Source: JBBSUQ01 sp964389755
Lineage (GTDB): Bacteria > Bacteroidota > Bacteroidia > Flavobacteriales_D > Crocinitomicaceae
Direction: 5' to 3'
Assembly: GCA_964389755.1 (NCBI GenBank)
Contig: CAYMEW010000043.1
Location: 1 to 28,747 of the forward strand
DNA: 28,747 bases
A program made the position numbers and the translations under genes. The number at the start of each line of letters is the position of its first letter. Position 1 is the first letter of the stretch. A model generated the notes under the pieces. The model was not told where the DNA came from and ran no database searches. It saw only the letters and a program-made list of their open reading frames with translations. Shown here piece by piece: positions 9,026-16,910 of this stretch.

Positions 9026-10023
9026 GCAAGGTCAAATTGACGGGATAATAATTCAAGTGATCGAAGCCGGTCATTCAGGTCGTAGGCAAACATTGAAACC
9101 ATGATCTCATCGAGGTCGAATTGCCGGGCGATCCGCTCCAGTTCTTCTTGCACCTGATCAGGAGTTCCGCTCACGATCTTACCGCGTTGTGCATGCAAAA
9201 GGGCACGTTCCTGGTCCGAAAACAAATGATCTTTGATCCGTTCGAGCGGTTGTGCCGGGTATAACCTGCCGGTTGTACGGAGAGACACATGTCCGATTTC
9301 CATGGATTTGCGCAGGAGCGCGGCTCTTTCTTCGGTATCGGCCACGATGACAAATAAGGCAAGCAATACGCGCGATTCGGGAAATGTTTCTGACGGTCTG
9401 AACTCTTTGCGATAGCGGCGGATGCCGTAATCATCGGTAACCTCCGAAATAAAGTGTGGCAGTGCCAGTCCGTAACCGTTTTCGGCGGCGAGGTGCGCAT
9501 TTTCACCTCCTGTCAGGATCCACACTTGCGGCTGTGTTTCGATCTGTGGAACGGCCAGCATGCGTCCGCGGCTCGTTGAAGCCTGATCGCTTAGAAAGGC
9601 GCCGAGTTCGTCCAGTTTTCGGGGGAAAAGATCCGTTTGAAAATCGTTGGAAGGATTGAGGAAATGTGCCGTATGCGGATCCGTTCCCGGGGCTCTTCCG
9701 AGACCAAGATCTATGCGGTTCGGGTAAAGTGCTTCGAGCATGCGAAAGATCTCGGCTACCTTCAGGCTGCTGTGATTGGGAAGCATTATTCCCCCGGCAC
9801 CCACGCGAATACGCGTTGTTTCTTCGGCAAGTTTTCCGATCAGAACTTCCGGGCTCGCACTGCCGATGAGCTGCATATTATGGTGTTCGGAAACCCAAAA
9901 ACGATCAAAACCGAGTTTATCGCCGGCCTTTGCCAGTTGAATGGTCTCCTGAATGGCTTCACGGGCGTTTCCGCCTGCTTTGATGATGGACTGATCGAGG
10001 ATACTGAGTCGGAGTGGACGCAT
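9022..10023 (-). CDS. LLM-class flavin-dependent oxidoreductase (luciferase-like)
   Basis: A 333-residue cytosolic TIM-barrel enzyme of the bacterial luciferase-like family. Hallmarks are the N-terminal 'LSILDQSIIKAGG', 'GFDRFWVSEHHNM' (about 39-51), 'IRVGAGGIMLPNHSSLKVAE' (about 92-111) and 'RIDLGLGRAPGTDP'. These match the MsnO8-type subgroup of LLM oxidoreductases that use FMNH2 or F420. The substrate is unknown. It sits 71 nt downstream of tsaC and is preceded by its own -7 motif (TAACTTTG). It is coupled to the methyltransferase by a 4-nt overlap; together they might modify one small molecule, but that is inference. Confidence 0.9.
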   Translation of the reverse strand: MRPLRLSILDQSIIKAGGNAREAIQETIQLAKAGDKLGFDRFWVSEHHNMQLIGSASPEVLIGKLAEETTRIRVGAGGIMLPNHSSLKVAEIFRMLEALYPNRIDLGLGRAPGTDPHTAHFLNPSNDFQTDLFPRKLDELGAFLSDQASTSRGRMLAVPQIETQPQVWILTGGENAHLAAENGYGLALPHFISEVTDDYGIRRYRKEFRPSETFPESRVLLALFVIVADTEERAALLRKSMEIGHVSLRTTGRLYPAQPLERIKDHLFSDQERALLHAQRGKIVSGTPDQVQEELERIARQFDLDEIMVSMFAYDLNDRLRSLELLSRQFDLA

Positions 10024-10039
10024 GGGATAAACTTTTACT

Positions 10040-10047
10040 CAAAGTTA
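10040..10047 (-). promoter_or_regulatory. Putative -7 promoter element of the luciferase-like gene
   Basis: On the minus strand this reads TAACTTTG, an exact TAnnTTTG match, 16 nt before the ATG at 10023. I found no good TTG at the usual -33 distance, so it is a partial match. Confidence 0.42.
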
Positions 10048-10094
10048 CAAAAGAGTTCGGAGACCGCCCTGCGTTGAAGGCTTTCTGTTTGCTT

Positions 10095-10652
10095 TCAGGA
10101 ACGGATAACCTGCACGCTTCCGTCGAGCCCGATGCGAATGATTTGCGAAGGCCGTATCATTTTCTTCATTAGGTGTTCTTCCACCACGTAATCGACCCGT
10201 GATTTGATCTTCTGATCAATTTCCTGGAAGTTCTCAGGACTTTTTTGTCCGGAAATATTGGCGGAAGTACTCACCAGCGGCTTACGCAATCCGCGTATGA
10301 GTTGCAAACAGAGCGGATCTGTGGTAATGCGAATTCCGACGGAGCCATCCTTTGCCAGTACGGAAGGAGCGAGTTTTACGGCACCAGGATAAATGATCGT
10401 TAGCGGTCGTGTTGCCAGATCGGCCAGGTCATAACATACCGGGTGAAAGTCGGGGATATAGCGTTCAACCATTTGGAATGAATCGGCGAGCACAATAAAA
10501 CTTTTTTCTTCCGGTCGTTCTTTGATTTCCAGTATTTTTCGACAGGCCTCTTCATCCGTTGCATCACACCCGATTCCCCAGATCGTATCGGTCGGGTAGA
10601 GGATTGTACCGCCTTCTTTGAGTACGGCTACTGCGTCTGCTGTTTTATTCAT
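10095..10652 (-). CDS. tsaC: Threonylcarbamoyl-AMP synthase (TsaC/YrdC/Sua5 family)
   Basis: A 185-residue protein that makes L-threonylcarbamoyl-AMP from Thr, bicarbonate and ATP, the first step of t6A formation at position 37 of ANN-decoding tRNAs. Family motifs visible: 'GGTILYPTDTIWGIGCDA' near the N-terminus, the ERPEEKSF segment (equivalent of K-x-R-P), 'VGIRITTDP', and LVSTSANISG near residue 140. A longer reading frame extends to 10850, but that part lies inside trmD in another frame; the ATG at 10652 matches the short TsaC length. The start overlaps the last 8 nt of trmD, so translation is likely coupled. Confidence 0.93.
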   Translation of the reverse strand: MNKTADAVAVLKEGGTILYPTDTIWGIGCDATDEEACRKILEIKERPEEKSFIVLADSFQMVERYIPDFHPVCYDLADLATRPLTIIYPGAVKLAPSVLAKDGSVGIRITTDPLCLQLIRGLRKPLVSTSANISGQKSPENFQEIDQKIKSRVDYVVEEHLMKKMIRPSQIIRIGLDGSVQVIRS

Positions 10653-11328
10653 CGTCTGAAAGAATATCAGGGCGTCTTTGCCGGGTACGTTCGAGCGCGC
10701 GTTCTTCACGCCATTTTTCAATCTTTCCCTGGTCGCCGGAGAGAAGTATTTCCGGTACCTTCCAGCCATTGAACTCGGGCGGACGTGTATATACGGGTGG
10801 GGAAAGCAAATTATCCTGGAACGAGTCGGTAAGTGCACTGGTCTCGTCATTCAGTACACCCGGAATGAGTCGTGCGACACTGTCCACCAGTACCGCTGCA
10901 GCAAGTTCACCACCGGAAAGCACGTACGACCCGATCGAAATTTCTTTGGTGATGTAATGTTCGCGAATGCGTTCGTCCACTCCTTTATAATGTCCGCAAA
11001 GGATCATGATATTCTCATGAAGACAGGCCTGGTTGGCATATCGCTGTTCAAGCACTTCGCCGTCAGGTGTCATGTAAATGATCTCATCGTAAGTACGTTC
11101 TGCCTTCAGTTTTTCGATCAACAGTGCGATCGGTTCGCAGGACATCACCATTCCGGCACCGCCGCCATACTGGTAGTCGTCTACCTGTTTATTGCGCGTG
11201 GTCGCATAATCCCGGATGTTGTGGATGTGAACTTCCAGCAGCCCTTTGTCCTGCGCACGCTTCATAATACTTGCGGAGAAAGGTCCCTGGAGCAGGTCCG
11301 GCAAAATCGTAAGGATATCGAATCGCAT
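10645..11328 (-). CDS. trmD: tRNA (guanine37-N1)-methyltransferase
   Basis: A 227-residue SPOUT enzyme forming m1G37 in tRNAs, which prevents frameshifting at proline and other codons. It starts with the typical MRFDILTILPDLL and has 'VDDYQYGGGAGMVM' (about 49-62), the trefoil-knot CGHYKGVDERI (about 108-118) and VARLIPGVL...SALTDSF. These last two contain the Arg and Asp equivalent to the catalytic pair of other TrmDs. One loop reads SIGSYVLSGGE where most TrmDs have SIGDYVL. Length is normal for a Bacteroidota TrmD (shorter than in E. coli). It is followed at once by tsaC. Confidence 0.96.
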   Translation of the reverse strand: MRFDILTILPDLLQGPFSASIMKRAQDKGLLEVHIHNIRDYATTRNKQVDDYQYGGGAGMVMSCEPIALLIEKLKAERTYDEIIYMTPDGEVLEQRYANQACLHENIMILCGHYKGVDERIREHYITKEISIGSYVLSGGELAAAVLVDSVARLIPGVLNDETSALTDSFQDNLLSPPVYTRPPEFNGWKVPEILLSGDQGKIEKWREERALERTRQRRPDILSDDE

Positions 11329-11332
11329 GTGA

Positions 11333-11340
11333 CAAAGTTA
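11333..11340 (-). promoter_or_regulatory. Putative -7 element directly before trmD
   Basis: The minus strand reads TAACTTTG, an exact TAnnTTTG, and only 4 nt (TCAC) separate it from the trmD ATG. Transcription would start at or next to the start codon. No clear -33 TTG is seen. Confidence 0.45.
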
Positions 11341-11376
11341 GTCGATTTTGGTTTCCGTGTGATCGAAAAGTCTTGC

Positions 11377-11384
11377 TACTTTTG
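11377..11384 (+). promoter_or_regulatory. Putative -7 element of the M14 carboxypeptidase gene
   Basis: TACTTTTG is an exact TAnnTTTG match, 14 nt before the ATG at 11399. It faces away from the trmD element in the 70-nt divergent gap. A TTG at 11348-11350 lies 26 nt upstream, longer than the usual spacing. Confidence 0.42.
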
Positions 11385-11398
11385 GGAAAACGACATTC

Positions 11399-13114
11399 AT
11401 GAGAAAATTCCGCTTTCTGCTGCTTTTAATGTTGCTGTTCGGATTTCATTACGCGTCCCTGGCGCAGAAAACCGGGAATCACACGTATACTTATGATGAA
11501 CTGATCCGCTTGTACCATGAACTGGCGGATAGTCACCCGGAAATTGCACTGTACAATATGGGCGATTCGGATTACGGACTCCCGGTGTACCTGTGTGTAC
11601 TCAACGCGGAGAGCGATTCTGTTTCGACTTTTGAAAAAGCGCAAAACAGTACCACGATCCTCATCAACAACGGAATTCACCCGGGAGAACCGGACGGGAT
11701 CAATGCCTGTGTCAACTGGATTTTCCAATGGATTAAAGACGGAAAGCAGAAGGACCTGCCGCTCATTGCCATTATTCCGGCATACAATGTCGGTGGCATG
11801 ATGAACCGTTCTTCCACGAGCCGCGCGAACCAGAACGGCCCGGAAGAATACGGTTTTCGAGGGAATGCAGCAAACCTCGACCTCAATCGTGACTTTATGA
11901 AAATGGATTCGCGGAACATGTTTGCTTTTGCACGCATTTTTCACGCGCTGGATCCGGACGTATTCATAGATACGCACGTCAGCAACGGTGCCGATTACCA
12001 GTATACGCTCACGGGGATCGCTCCGCTTCGGGAACGCCTGGTGCCGGCGATGGAACGGATTACCTACGATGAGTTGCTGCCGGAGGTATCGCGTTCGCTT
12101 CGGGAAAAAGGCTCGGATTACATGCAGTACATCGAATTGCGCGGCGAAACTCCCGAACAGGGACTGGAAGGATTCAATGACCTGCCGCGCTATGCAAGCG
12201 GGTATACCTCGCTGTTCAATACGATCAGTTTTACAAGCGAAACGCACATGCTGAAACCCTTTCCACAACGCGTACAGGCAACTTTTGATTTTCTGGATGT
12301 GGTGATAAACTATATGCGCGGACACGCAGCGGAGATCGAATTGGCACGTAAGAACGCTTTCGAAGAGGACCTCAAACGCGGGTATTACCCGATCCGTTTT
12401 ACTCAAACCGGTCAGCCCGATTCGATCCTGTTCAAAGGTTACGAAGCGGGCCATCGAAAAAGTGAAGTGAGCGGATTATCCCGTTTGTATTATGATCGTA
12501 CGAAACCCTATGAAAAATACATCCCGAATTATAATCAGTTTAAGTCGCTTGATTCGGTCAAAATCCCGGAGTTTTACGTGGTGGGCGCACAATGCCATGA
12601 ACTCATCGCGCGCCTTGAGGCAAATGGCGTTCATTTTGAAACCATTGAAAAAGATACCACCTGTTGGTTGACGGCACAGCGCGTAACGGCTTATGAAACC
12701 GTTAAAAACGTTTATGAAGGTCACTATTTACATTATGCGACCTCGGTTTCTGAGGAACGAATACCGGTAACCCTGAAACCGGGAGACCTCTTAATTTCCA
12801 CCAGTCAACCGTGCAGGAACCTGCTGGTGAATCTGCTCGAAGCGAAAGCCGAGGACAGCTATTTTGCCTGGAATTTTTTAGACAGTTACCTGCAACAAAA
12901 GGAATATTTTTCACCGTACGTATTTGAGGATATTGCCGCGGAGTTGCTGAAAAAGGATCCGGAGTTGCGCGCAGAACTGGAGCAGGCGATCCGGGTAAGT
13001 CCGGAACTCGCTCAAAGTGCTTACCTGCAGCTGGTGTTTGTATACGAGCACAGCGCATACCATGAACAAACGGTCAACCTGTTACCCGTTTATAAATTGT
13101 ATCCCGTAAAATGA
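11399..13114 (+). CDS. Secreted M14 family zinc carboxypeptidase
   Basis: A 571-residue exported metallopeptidase; the signal peptide ends near YASLAQ (residue 23). The M14 domain occupies about residues 28-300. The zinc ligands are H94 and E97 in GIHPGEPDG and H193 in IDTHVSNGADYQYT. N163/R164 in NLDLNRDF bind substrate, and the Glu of SFTSETHML (about residue 279) is at the expected catalytic position. The remaining 270 residues form a C-terminal extension of unknown fold. It probably trims peptides or muropeptides in the periplasm or outside the cell. Its stop overlaps the ATG of the next membrane-protein gene by 4 nt. Confidence 0.9.
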   Translation: MRKFRFLLLLMLLFGFHYASLAQKTGNHTYTYDELIRLYHELADSHPEIALYNMGDSDYGLPVYLCVLNAESDSVSTFEKAQNSTTILINNGIHPGEPDGINACVNWIFQWIKDGKQKDLPLIAIIPAYNVGGMMNRSSTSRANQNGPEEYGFRGNAANLDLNRDFMKMDSRNMFAFARIFHALDPDVFIDTHVSNGADYQYTLTGIAPLRERLVPAMERITYDELLPEVSRSLREKGSDYMQYIELRGETPEQGLEGFNDLPRYASGYTSLFNTISFTSETHMLKPFPQRVQATFDFLDVVINYMRGHAAEIELARKNAFEEDLKRGYYPIRFTQTGQPDSILFKGYEAGHRKSEVSGLSRLYYDRTKPYEKYIPNYNQFKSLDSVKIPEFYVVGAQCHELIARLEANGVHFETIEKDTTCWLTAQRVTAYETVKNVYEGHYLHYATSVSEERIPVTLKPGDLLISTSQPCRNLLVNLLEAKAEDSYFAWNFLDSYLQQKEYFSPYVFEDIAAELLKKDPELRAELEQAIRVSPELAQSAYLQLVFVYEHSAYHEQTVNLLPVYKLYPVK

Positions 13115-14685
13115 GACAGGCGCGTACACTCACGGGGCGTGGCGAACGCCTTTTGCTCGCGCTCGTTATCCTGTTATTCGTGATCTACGCACTTTGCCTG
13201 ATCATACAGGGAACGGGTACCTTTGCCGACGTGTTACGCGGATATTACAGTCTTGATCAGTGGCAGCACGGTGGGAATTTCAATACGCTAACATATAAAG
13301 ACGGTTGTGCGCAAAGCAGCGTTTTTCTAAGTTGGTGGACTCCCGGACAATACCTCCTGCCGTTTGCCTTGATGAAAACGGTCTTGCCTCGTCTGGCAGA
13401 AGCGCAGAACGTGCTCATCCTGCTGTTCCTGTTTCTTGCCCTGACCGGCTATTACCGCCTTTTCAAAGTACTCGGGTTTGATCGCCGGATCAGCCTGTTG
13501 GCGTTATTGCTCATCGAAAGTCACCAGCTCTTTTTCTGGCAAACTCTGCTGTATTACGGCGGCTCGCTCTTCGAACTGGGTCTATTGCCCTGGTTTTTGC
13601 TATTCCTGTTGTATATTCAGAAAAAAGCACATTGGAGGTCGGTTATATACCTGGTCTTGCCCGCTTTAATGCTTTTCACTTTCAAAGCAACATTTTTGCT
13701 GCATACATTTACAGGGCTTTTAGCACTCTTCTTATTGGCGGGAAAAGGTAAGCCGGCGTTCAGAACAGCGCTCATCAGTTCGGGACTGGTCGTTGCTGCG
13801 GGCTGTTATTTTGCTTTTCTGCAATTCGGTGAAACGCCTTCAACCGCTTTTGATTACGGGACTTATGATTCCGTGCCAAATAGTGCCTGGACTGATTGTA
13901 CGAACGCCATGGCATCCGTTTCAGGGATCTTTACGGGGATAGCGCCGATACTGCATAAAGTGCTGCTCCATGAAACACGTTTTAATGGATTGTCTTTCAG
14001 TTTACTGCTGCTATTGGCGCTCGCCACGCTGTTGCTGTTTGTAAAAATTTACCGCTCCGGAAATCCGGGGGCGCGTTTCCTGGTGATTTTTACAGGCGGT
14101 TTTTTCGGAATGATGTCCCTGCTTTACCTGAGCGACAAAGCCGTTTCATATGATTTACGCCACTTTGCACCGCTTAGCTTCTGTTTCTTTCCCTTCATCC
14201 TGCGGGAATTATACAAACGTTTGCCGGCATGGAGCGTAGTAATCGTTTCAGGTCTGTTGATCAGTGCAAATTTGACCCTCTTTACGATCCGGCGCTGGCA
14301 ATTCCCGGAAAAAATGCAGGCTTTTAACGGCTTGCTCTACACGAATCGGGAAGCGCATATTTTAAAGAACCTACAGGAGCTAAGGCAAAGACAGGGCAGA
14401 GAGCGTGACCTGTATGCGATTAGCGATTACTGGTTGCCGGTGATGGCGCTGGGAAACGCAGATGTGATTCCGTATCGTCTGAAGAACAGTCAAATAGTGC
14501 TTTGCTCGGGAATGGAACTCGATCACCCTCCGGCGTTGCATCCGGATGACTGGTTCAATTGTCACGATCGCATCATTTTTATTCTGAAGGCCGGTGAAAA
14601 GCTACCGCTACCGTTTCGAAAGTACCGTGCTGCGGTCAATTGGATCGAAAACGGGGAGTTGCGCGTGATTTGCCTGACAAAATAG
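13111..14685 (+). CDS. Polytopic membrane protein, possible GT-C-like glycosyltransferase
   Basis: A 524-residue protein with about ten hydrophobic helices from residue 10 to about 393 (such as LLLALVILLFVIYALCLII, NVLILLFLFLALTGYY, FSLLLLLALATLLLFV), then a soluble C-terminal part of some 130 residues. The first extracytoplasmic loop contains acidic and aromatic residues (YYSLDQWQHGG). This layout, with a large first loop and many helices, resembles lipid-dependent GT-C glycosyltransferases or mannosyltransferase-like proteins, but no diagnostic motif is certain. It overlaps the carboxypeptidase stop by 4 nt, so the two are co-translated. lhgO follows after its own promoter motif. The call as membrane protein is firm; the enzymatic role is a guess. 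Confidence 0.75.
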   Translation: MRQARTLTGRGERLLLALVILLFVIYALCLIIQGTGTFADVLRGYYSLDQWQHGGNFNTLTYKDGCAQSSVFLSWWTPGQYLLPFALMKTVLPRLAEAQNVLILLFLFLALTGYYRLFKVLGFDRRISLLALLLIESHQLFFWQTLLYYGGSLFELGLLPWFLLFLLYIQKKAHWRSVIYLVLPALMLFTFKATFLLHTFTGLLALFLLAGKGKPAFRTALISSGLVVAAGCYFAFLQFGETPSTAFDYGTYDSVPNSAWTDCTNAMASVSGIFTGIAPILHKVLLHETRFNGLSFSLLLLLALATLLLFVKIYRSGNPGARFLVIFTGGFFGMMSLLYLSDKAVSYDLRHFAPLSFCFFPFILRELYKRLPAWSVVIVSGLLISANLTLFTIRRWQFPEKMQAFNGLLYTNREAHILKNLQELRQRQGRERDLYAISDYWLPVMALGNADVIPYRLKNSQIVLCSGMELDHPPALHPDDWFNCHDRIIFILKAGEKLPLPFRKYRAAVNWIENGELRVICLTK

Positions 14686-14693
14686 TATTTTTG
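14686..14693 (+). promoter_or_regulatory. Putative -7 element of lhgO
   Basis: TATTTTTG is an exact TAnnTTTG match that begins directly after the stop codon of the preceding gene and lies 16 nt before the lhgO ATG. Candidate TTGs at 14659 and 14670 give spacings of 24 and 13 nt, neither ideal. Confidence 0.45.
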
Positions 14694-14709
14694 CAAAAAA
14701 TTAAATACC

Positions 14710-15933
14710 ATGTCGGCAGAACAGCATTTTGATATTGCCATCGTAGGAGGCGGAATTGTAGGAGCGGCAACATTCTATAAATTGCAAACACGCTATCCGC
14801 AACTCAAAATTGTGCTTTTCGAAAAGGAAAACCTGTTGGCCGATCACCAGACCGGCCATAATTCCGGGGTGATTCATTCCGGGCTTTATTATAAACCGGG
14901 TTCTCTGAAAGCTAAAAACTGCTACGAGGGCCGGCATGAATTAGTGGCCTTTGCCAAAGAACATAAGATCGATCACGATGTGTGCGGGAAAGTGGTGGTA
15001 GCCACGAATGAGAAAGAAATACCGTACATGGAAAAGATCTTTCAGACCGGGCTTGAAAACAAGATCGAAGGAATCGAAAAGATCACGGCAGAGCAGATCA
15101 AAGAGATCGAACCGTATTGCACGGGCGTTGCGGGAATTTGGGTTCCCTGTACCGGGATCATTGATTTTCGGGCAGCGACTGCCAAAATGGTGGAACTCGC
15201 CTTGGCGCAAAATGAGAACAGCAGTCTGAAACTCGGACATAAAGTGATCGACGTGGAAAAGAAAGGCGATTTGACAACGCTGGTAACCTCGCACGGAAAA
15301 TTCGATGCAAAACATGTGATCTATTGCGCCGGTTTACAGGCGGATCGCATGGCGCGAAAAGACGGCGTGAAACTCAAAGAAAAGGTCGTTGGTTTCCGAG
15401 GAGATTACTATGAACTGACTGAACAGGCAAAGCACAAGGTACGAAACCTGATCTATCCGGTTCCAAACCCGGATTTTCCCTTTCTCGGAGTGCATTTCAC
15501 GCGTATGACGGATGGCGAGATCGAATGCGGACCGAATGCCGTTTTCACCTTTAAACGTGAAGGATACGGCAAAACGGACTTCTCACTTGCAGACACCGCC
15601 GATGCACTCTCTTACCGCGGTACCTGGAAACTGTTCTTCAACAATATGAAATTCGGGATCAATGAGTACCGGCGGGCTTTCTCAAAGCGCCTGTTCCTTA
15701 AAAATTTGCAGGGACTCATTCCGTCGCTCGAAATGGACGATATCAAACCCGGACGTTCCGGTGTTCGTGCGCTTTTGTTGCGTGAAGATGGCGATACCCG
15801 CGATGATTTCAGGATCGAGTATCACGGCAATTCCATTCACGTGCTGAATGCGCCTTCCCCTGCAGCCACCGCTTCACTTGCGATTGGCGGATACGTCGCA
15901 GACCAGGCACGGGATCATTTCGGTTTACAGTAA
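14710..15933 (+). CDS. lhgO: L-2-hydroxyglutarate oxidase/dehydrogenase
   Basis: A 407-residue FAD enzyme of the DAO superfamily that oxidises L-2-hydroxyglutarate to 2-oxoglutarate and passes electrons to the respiratory chain. An N-terminal dinucleotide-binding motif IVGGGIVGAATFYKL is followed by the LhgO-specific HNSGVIHSGLYYKPGSLKA (about residues 55-73). Further typical segments are 'CGKVVVATNEKE', 'GIWVPCTGIIDFRA' and, near the C-terminus, 'GRSGVRALLL' and 'NAPSPAATASLAIG'. It is cytosolic or a peripheral membrane protein, of the usual length. It is followed after 13 nt by a lipoprotein gene. Confidence 0.95.
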   Translation: MSAEQHFDIAIVGGGIVGAATFYKLQTRYPQLKIVLFEKENLLADHQTGHNSGVIHSGLYYKPGSLKAKNCYEGRHELVAFAKEHKIDHDVCGKVVVATNEKEIPYMEKIFQTGLENKIEGIEKITAEQIKEIEPYCTGVAGIWVPCTGIIDFRAATAKMVELALAQNENSSLKLGHKVIDVEKKGDLTTLVTSHGKFDAKHVIYCAGLQADRMARKDGVKLKEKVVGFRGDYYELTEQAKHKVRNLIYPVPNPDFPFLGVHFTRMTDGEIECGPNAVFTFKREGYGKTDFSLADTADALSYRGTWKLFFNNMKFGINEYRRAFSKRLFLKNLQGLIPSLEMDDIKPGRSGVRALLLREDGDTRDDFRIEYHGNSIHVLNAPSPAATASLAIGGYVADQARDHFGLQ

Positions 15934-15946
15934 AACGGATCACAAC

Positions 15947-16861
15947 ATGCTCAGCCGGGTATTTTTGCTGTTTGTATTGCTGGCAGCGTCTTGTCAGCGT
16001 GAACCGCAACAAATACACGTGCGGTCGCGAACCTTACTCAATGGTATTCCGTCGGCCTCCGGAATTGTACGAACCGGGGACACACTTTACATTTGCGGTG
16101 ACGATGCTCCCTGGCTTTTTGCCGTAAACCATTCCGGGAAGGAGGTCCGCAAAAAGACATTGCTCTCGAAAGGTTTTGAAGATGTTGTCCGGATTCCGAA
16201 GGCTGAAAAGAATGATTTTGAATGCATTGCCGAAACCACTTCCGGTGAATTGTTGATTTTCGGCTCCGGTTCGTCCGGAAAAAGAAATACGCTGCGTATA
16301 ATTAGTCCCGGAAAAGTTGAAGAATTCGACCTGACCCTGTTGTATGCACAGATCTGTGAGCGCCTGAAAATCAAAAGGAATAAGCTCAACATAGAAGGCG
16401 CATGTTGTTCGGAAGATAAATTATGGCTGCTCAACCGCGAAGACAACCGCGTCATTGAACTGGAGATCTCCGGTCTTTTTAAATGGCTTTCGGGTTCCAA
16501 AACCTTTCCCCCGATGCAGTCTTACCGGCTGAAATTACCAAAATTAAACGGTGTTCGGGCCGGGTTGTCAGGTGCCTGCATTCTTCCGGGGACCTCCCGG
16601 ATGTTTTTTACCGCTTCTGTGGAAGACAAGCCGGATGCGGTACGTGACGGTGCGATCCTGGGAAGTTTTATCGGGACGATCGACCTGACTGATTTGAAGG
16701 ACGGCGTGCGGCCCCAGTGTCGCCAGATCGTTCAGGTAAAAGGCCAGCGCCTTGCCAAAGCCGAAGGAATTACGGGACATTCTACCGGAAATACGATTGA
16801 ATTGAAAGTCGTAACCGATAACGACGACGGGCTTTCCGAATTGCTCAATCTCAACTGGTAA
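15947..16861 (+). CDS. Beta-propeller-like lipoprotein (DUF6929-like, tentative)
   Basis: A 304-residue lipoprotein. The frame is open further upstream inside lhgO, but the ATG at 15947 gives a clean lipoprotein signal (MLSRVFLLFVLLAASC, Cys at residue 16), so it is preferred. The mature part has repeated blade-like strands: 'SASGIVRTGDTLYICGDD', 'FECIAETTSGELLIFGSG', 'NIEGACCSEDKLWLLNRED', 'GLSGACILPGTSRMFFTASVE', 'KAEGITGH...KVVTDNDDG'. This resembles five- or six-bladed propellers of the SdiA-regulated/phytase-like type and a Bacteroidota DUF family I recall as DUF6929; I am not certain of the family number. It lies 13 nt after lhgO, so co-transcription is likely. Confidence 0.75.
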   Translation: MLSRVFLLFVLLAASCQREPQQIHVRSRTLLNGIPSASGIVRTGDTLYICGDDAPWLFAVNHSGKEVRKKTLLSKGFEDVVRIPKAEKNDFECIAETTSGELLIFGSGSSGKRNTLRIISPGKVEEFDLTLLYAQICERLKIKRNKLNIEGACCSEDKLWLLNREDNRVIELEISGLFKWLSGSKTFPPMQSYRLKLPKLNGVRAGLSGACILPGTSRMFFTASVEDKPDAVRDGAILGSFIGTIDLTDLKDGVRPQCRQIVQVKGQRLAKAEGITGHSTGNTIELKVVTDNDDGLSELLNLNW

Positions 16862-16910
16862 TCACAAGAATTCTTAAATTGAGCCGCGGACTTTTCTTTT
16901 TTTAATTTCT

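Noticed and set aside
9637..10077. Plus-strand ORF of 146 codons across the luciferase-like gene
   Set aside because: It is fully antisense to a well-conserved enzyme, and its product shows no recognisable motif; it is a shadow frame.
10653..10850. Longer N-terminus for TsaC
   Set aside because: These codons lie within trmD in another reading frame and do not match the family. The ATG at 10652 begins the normal TsaC sequence.
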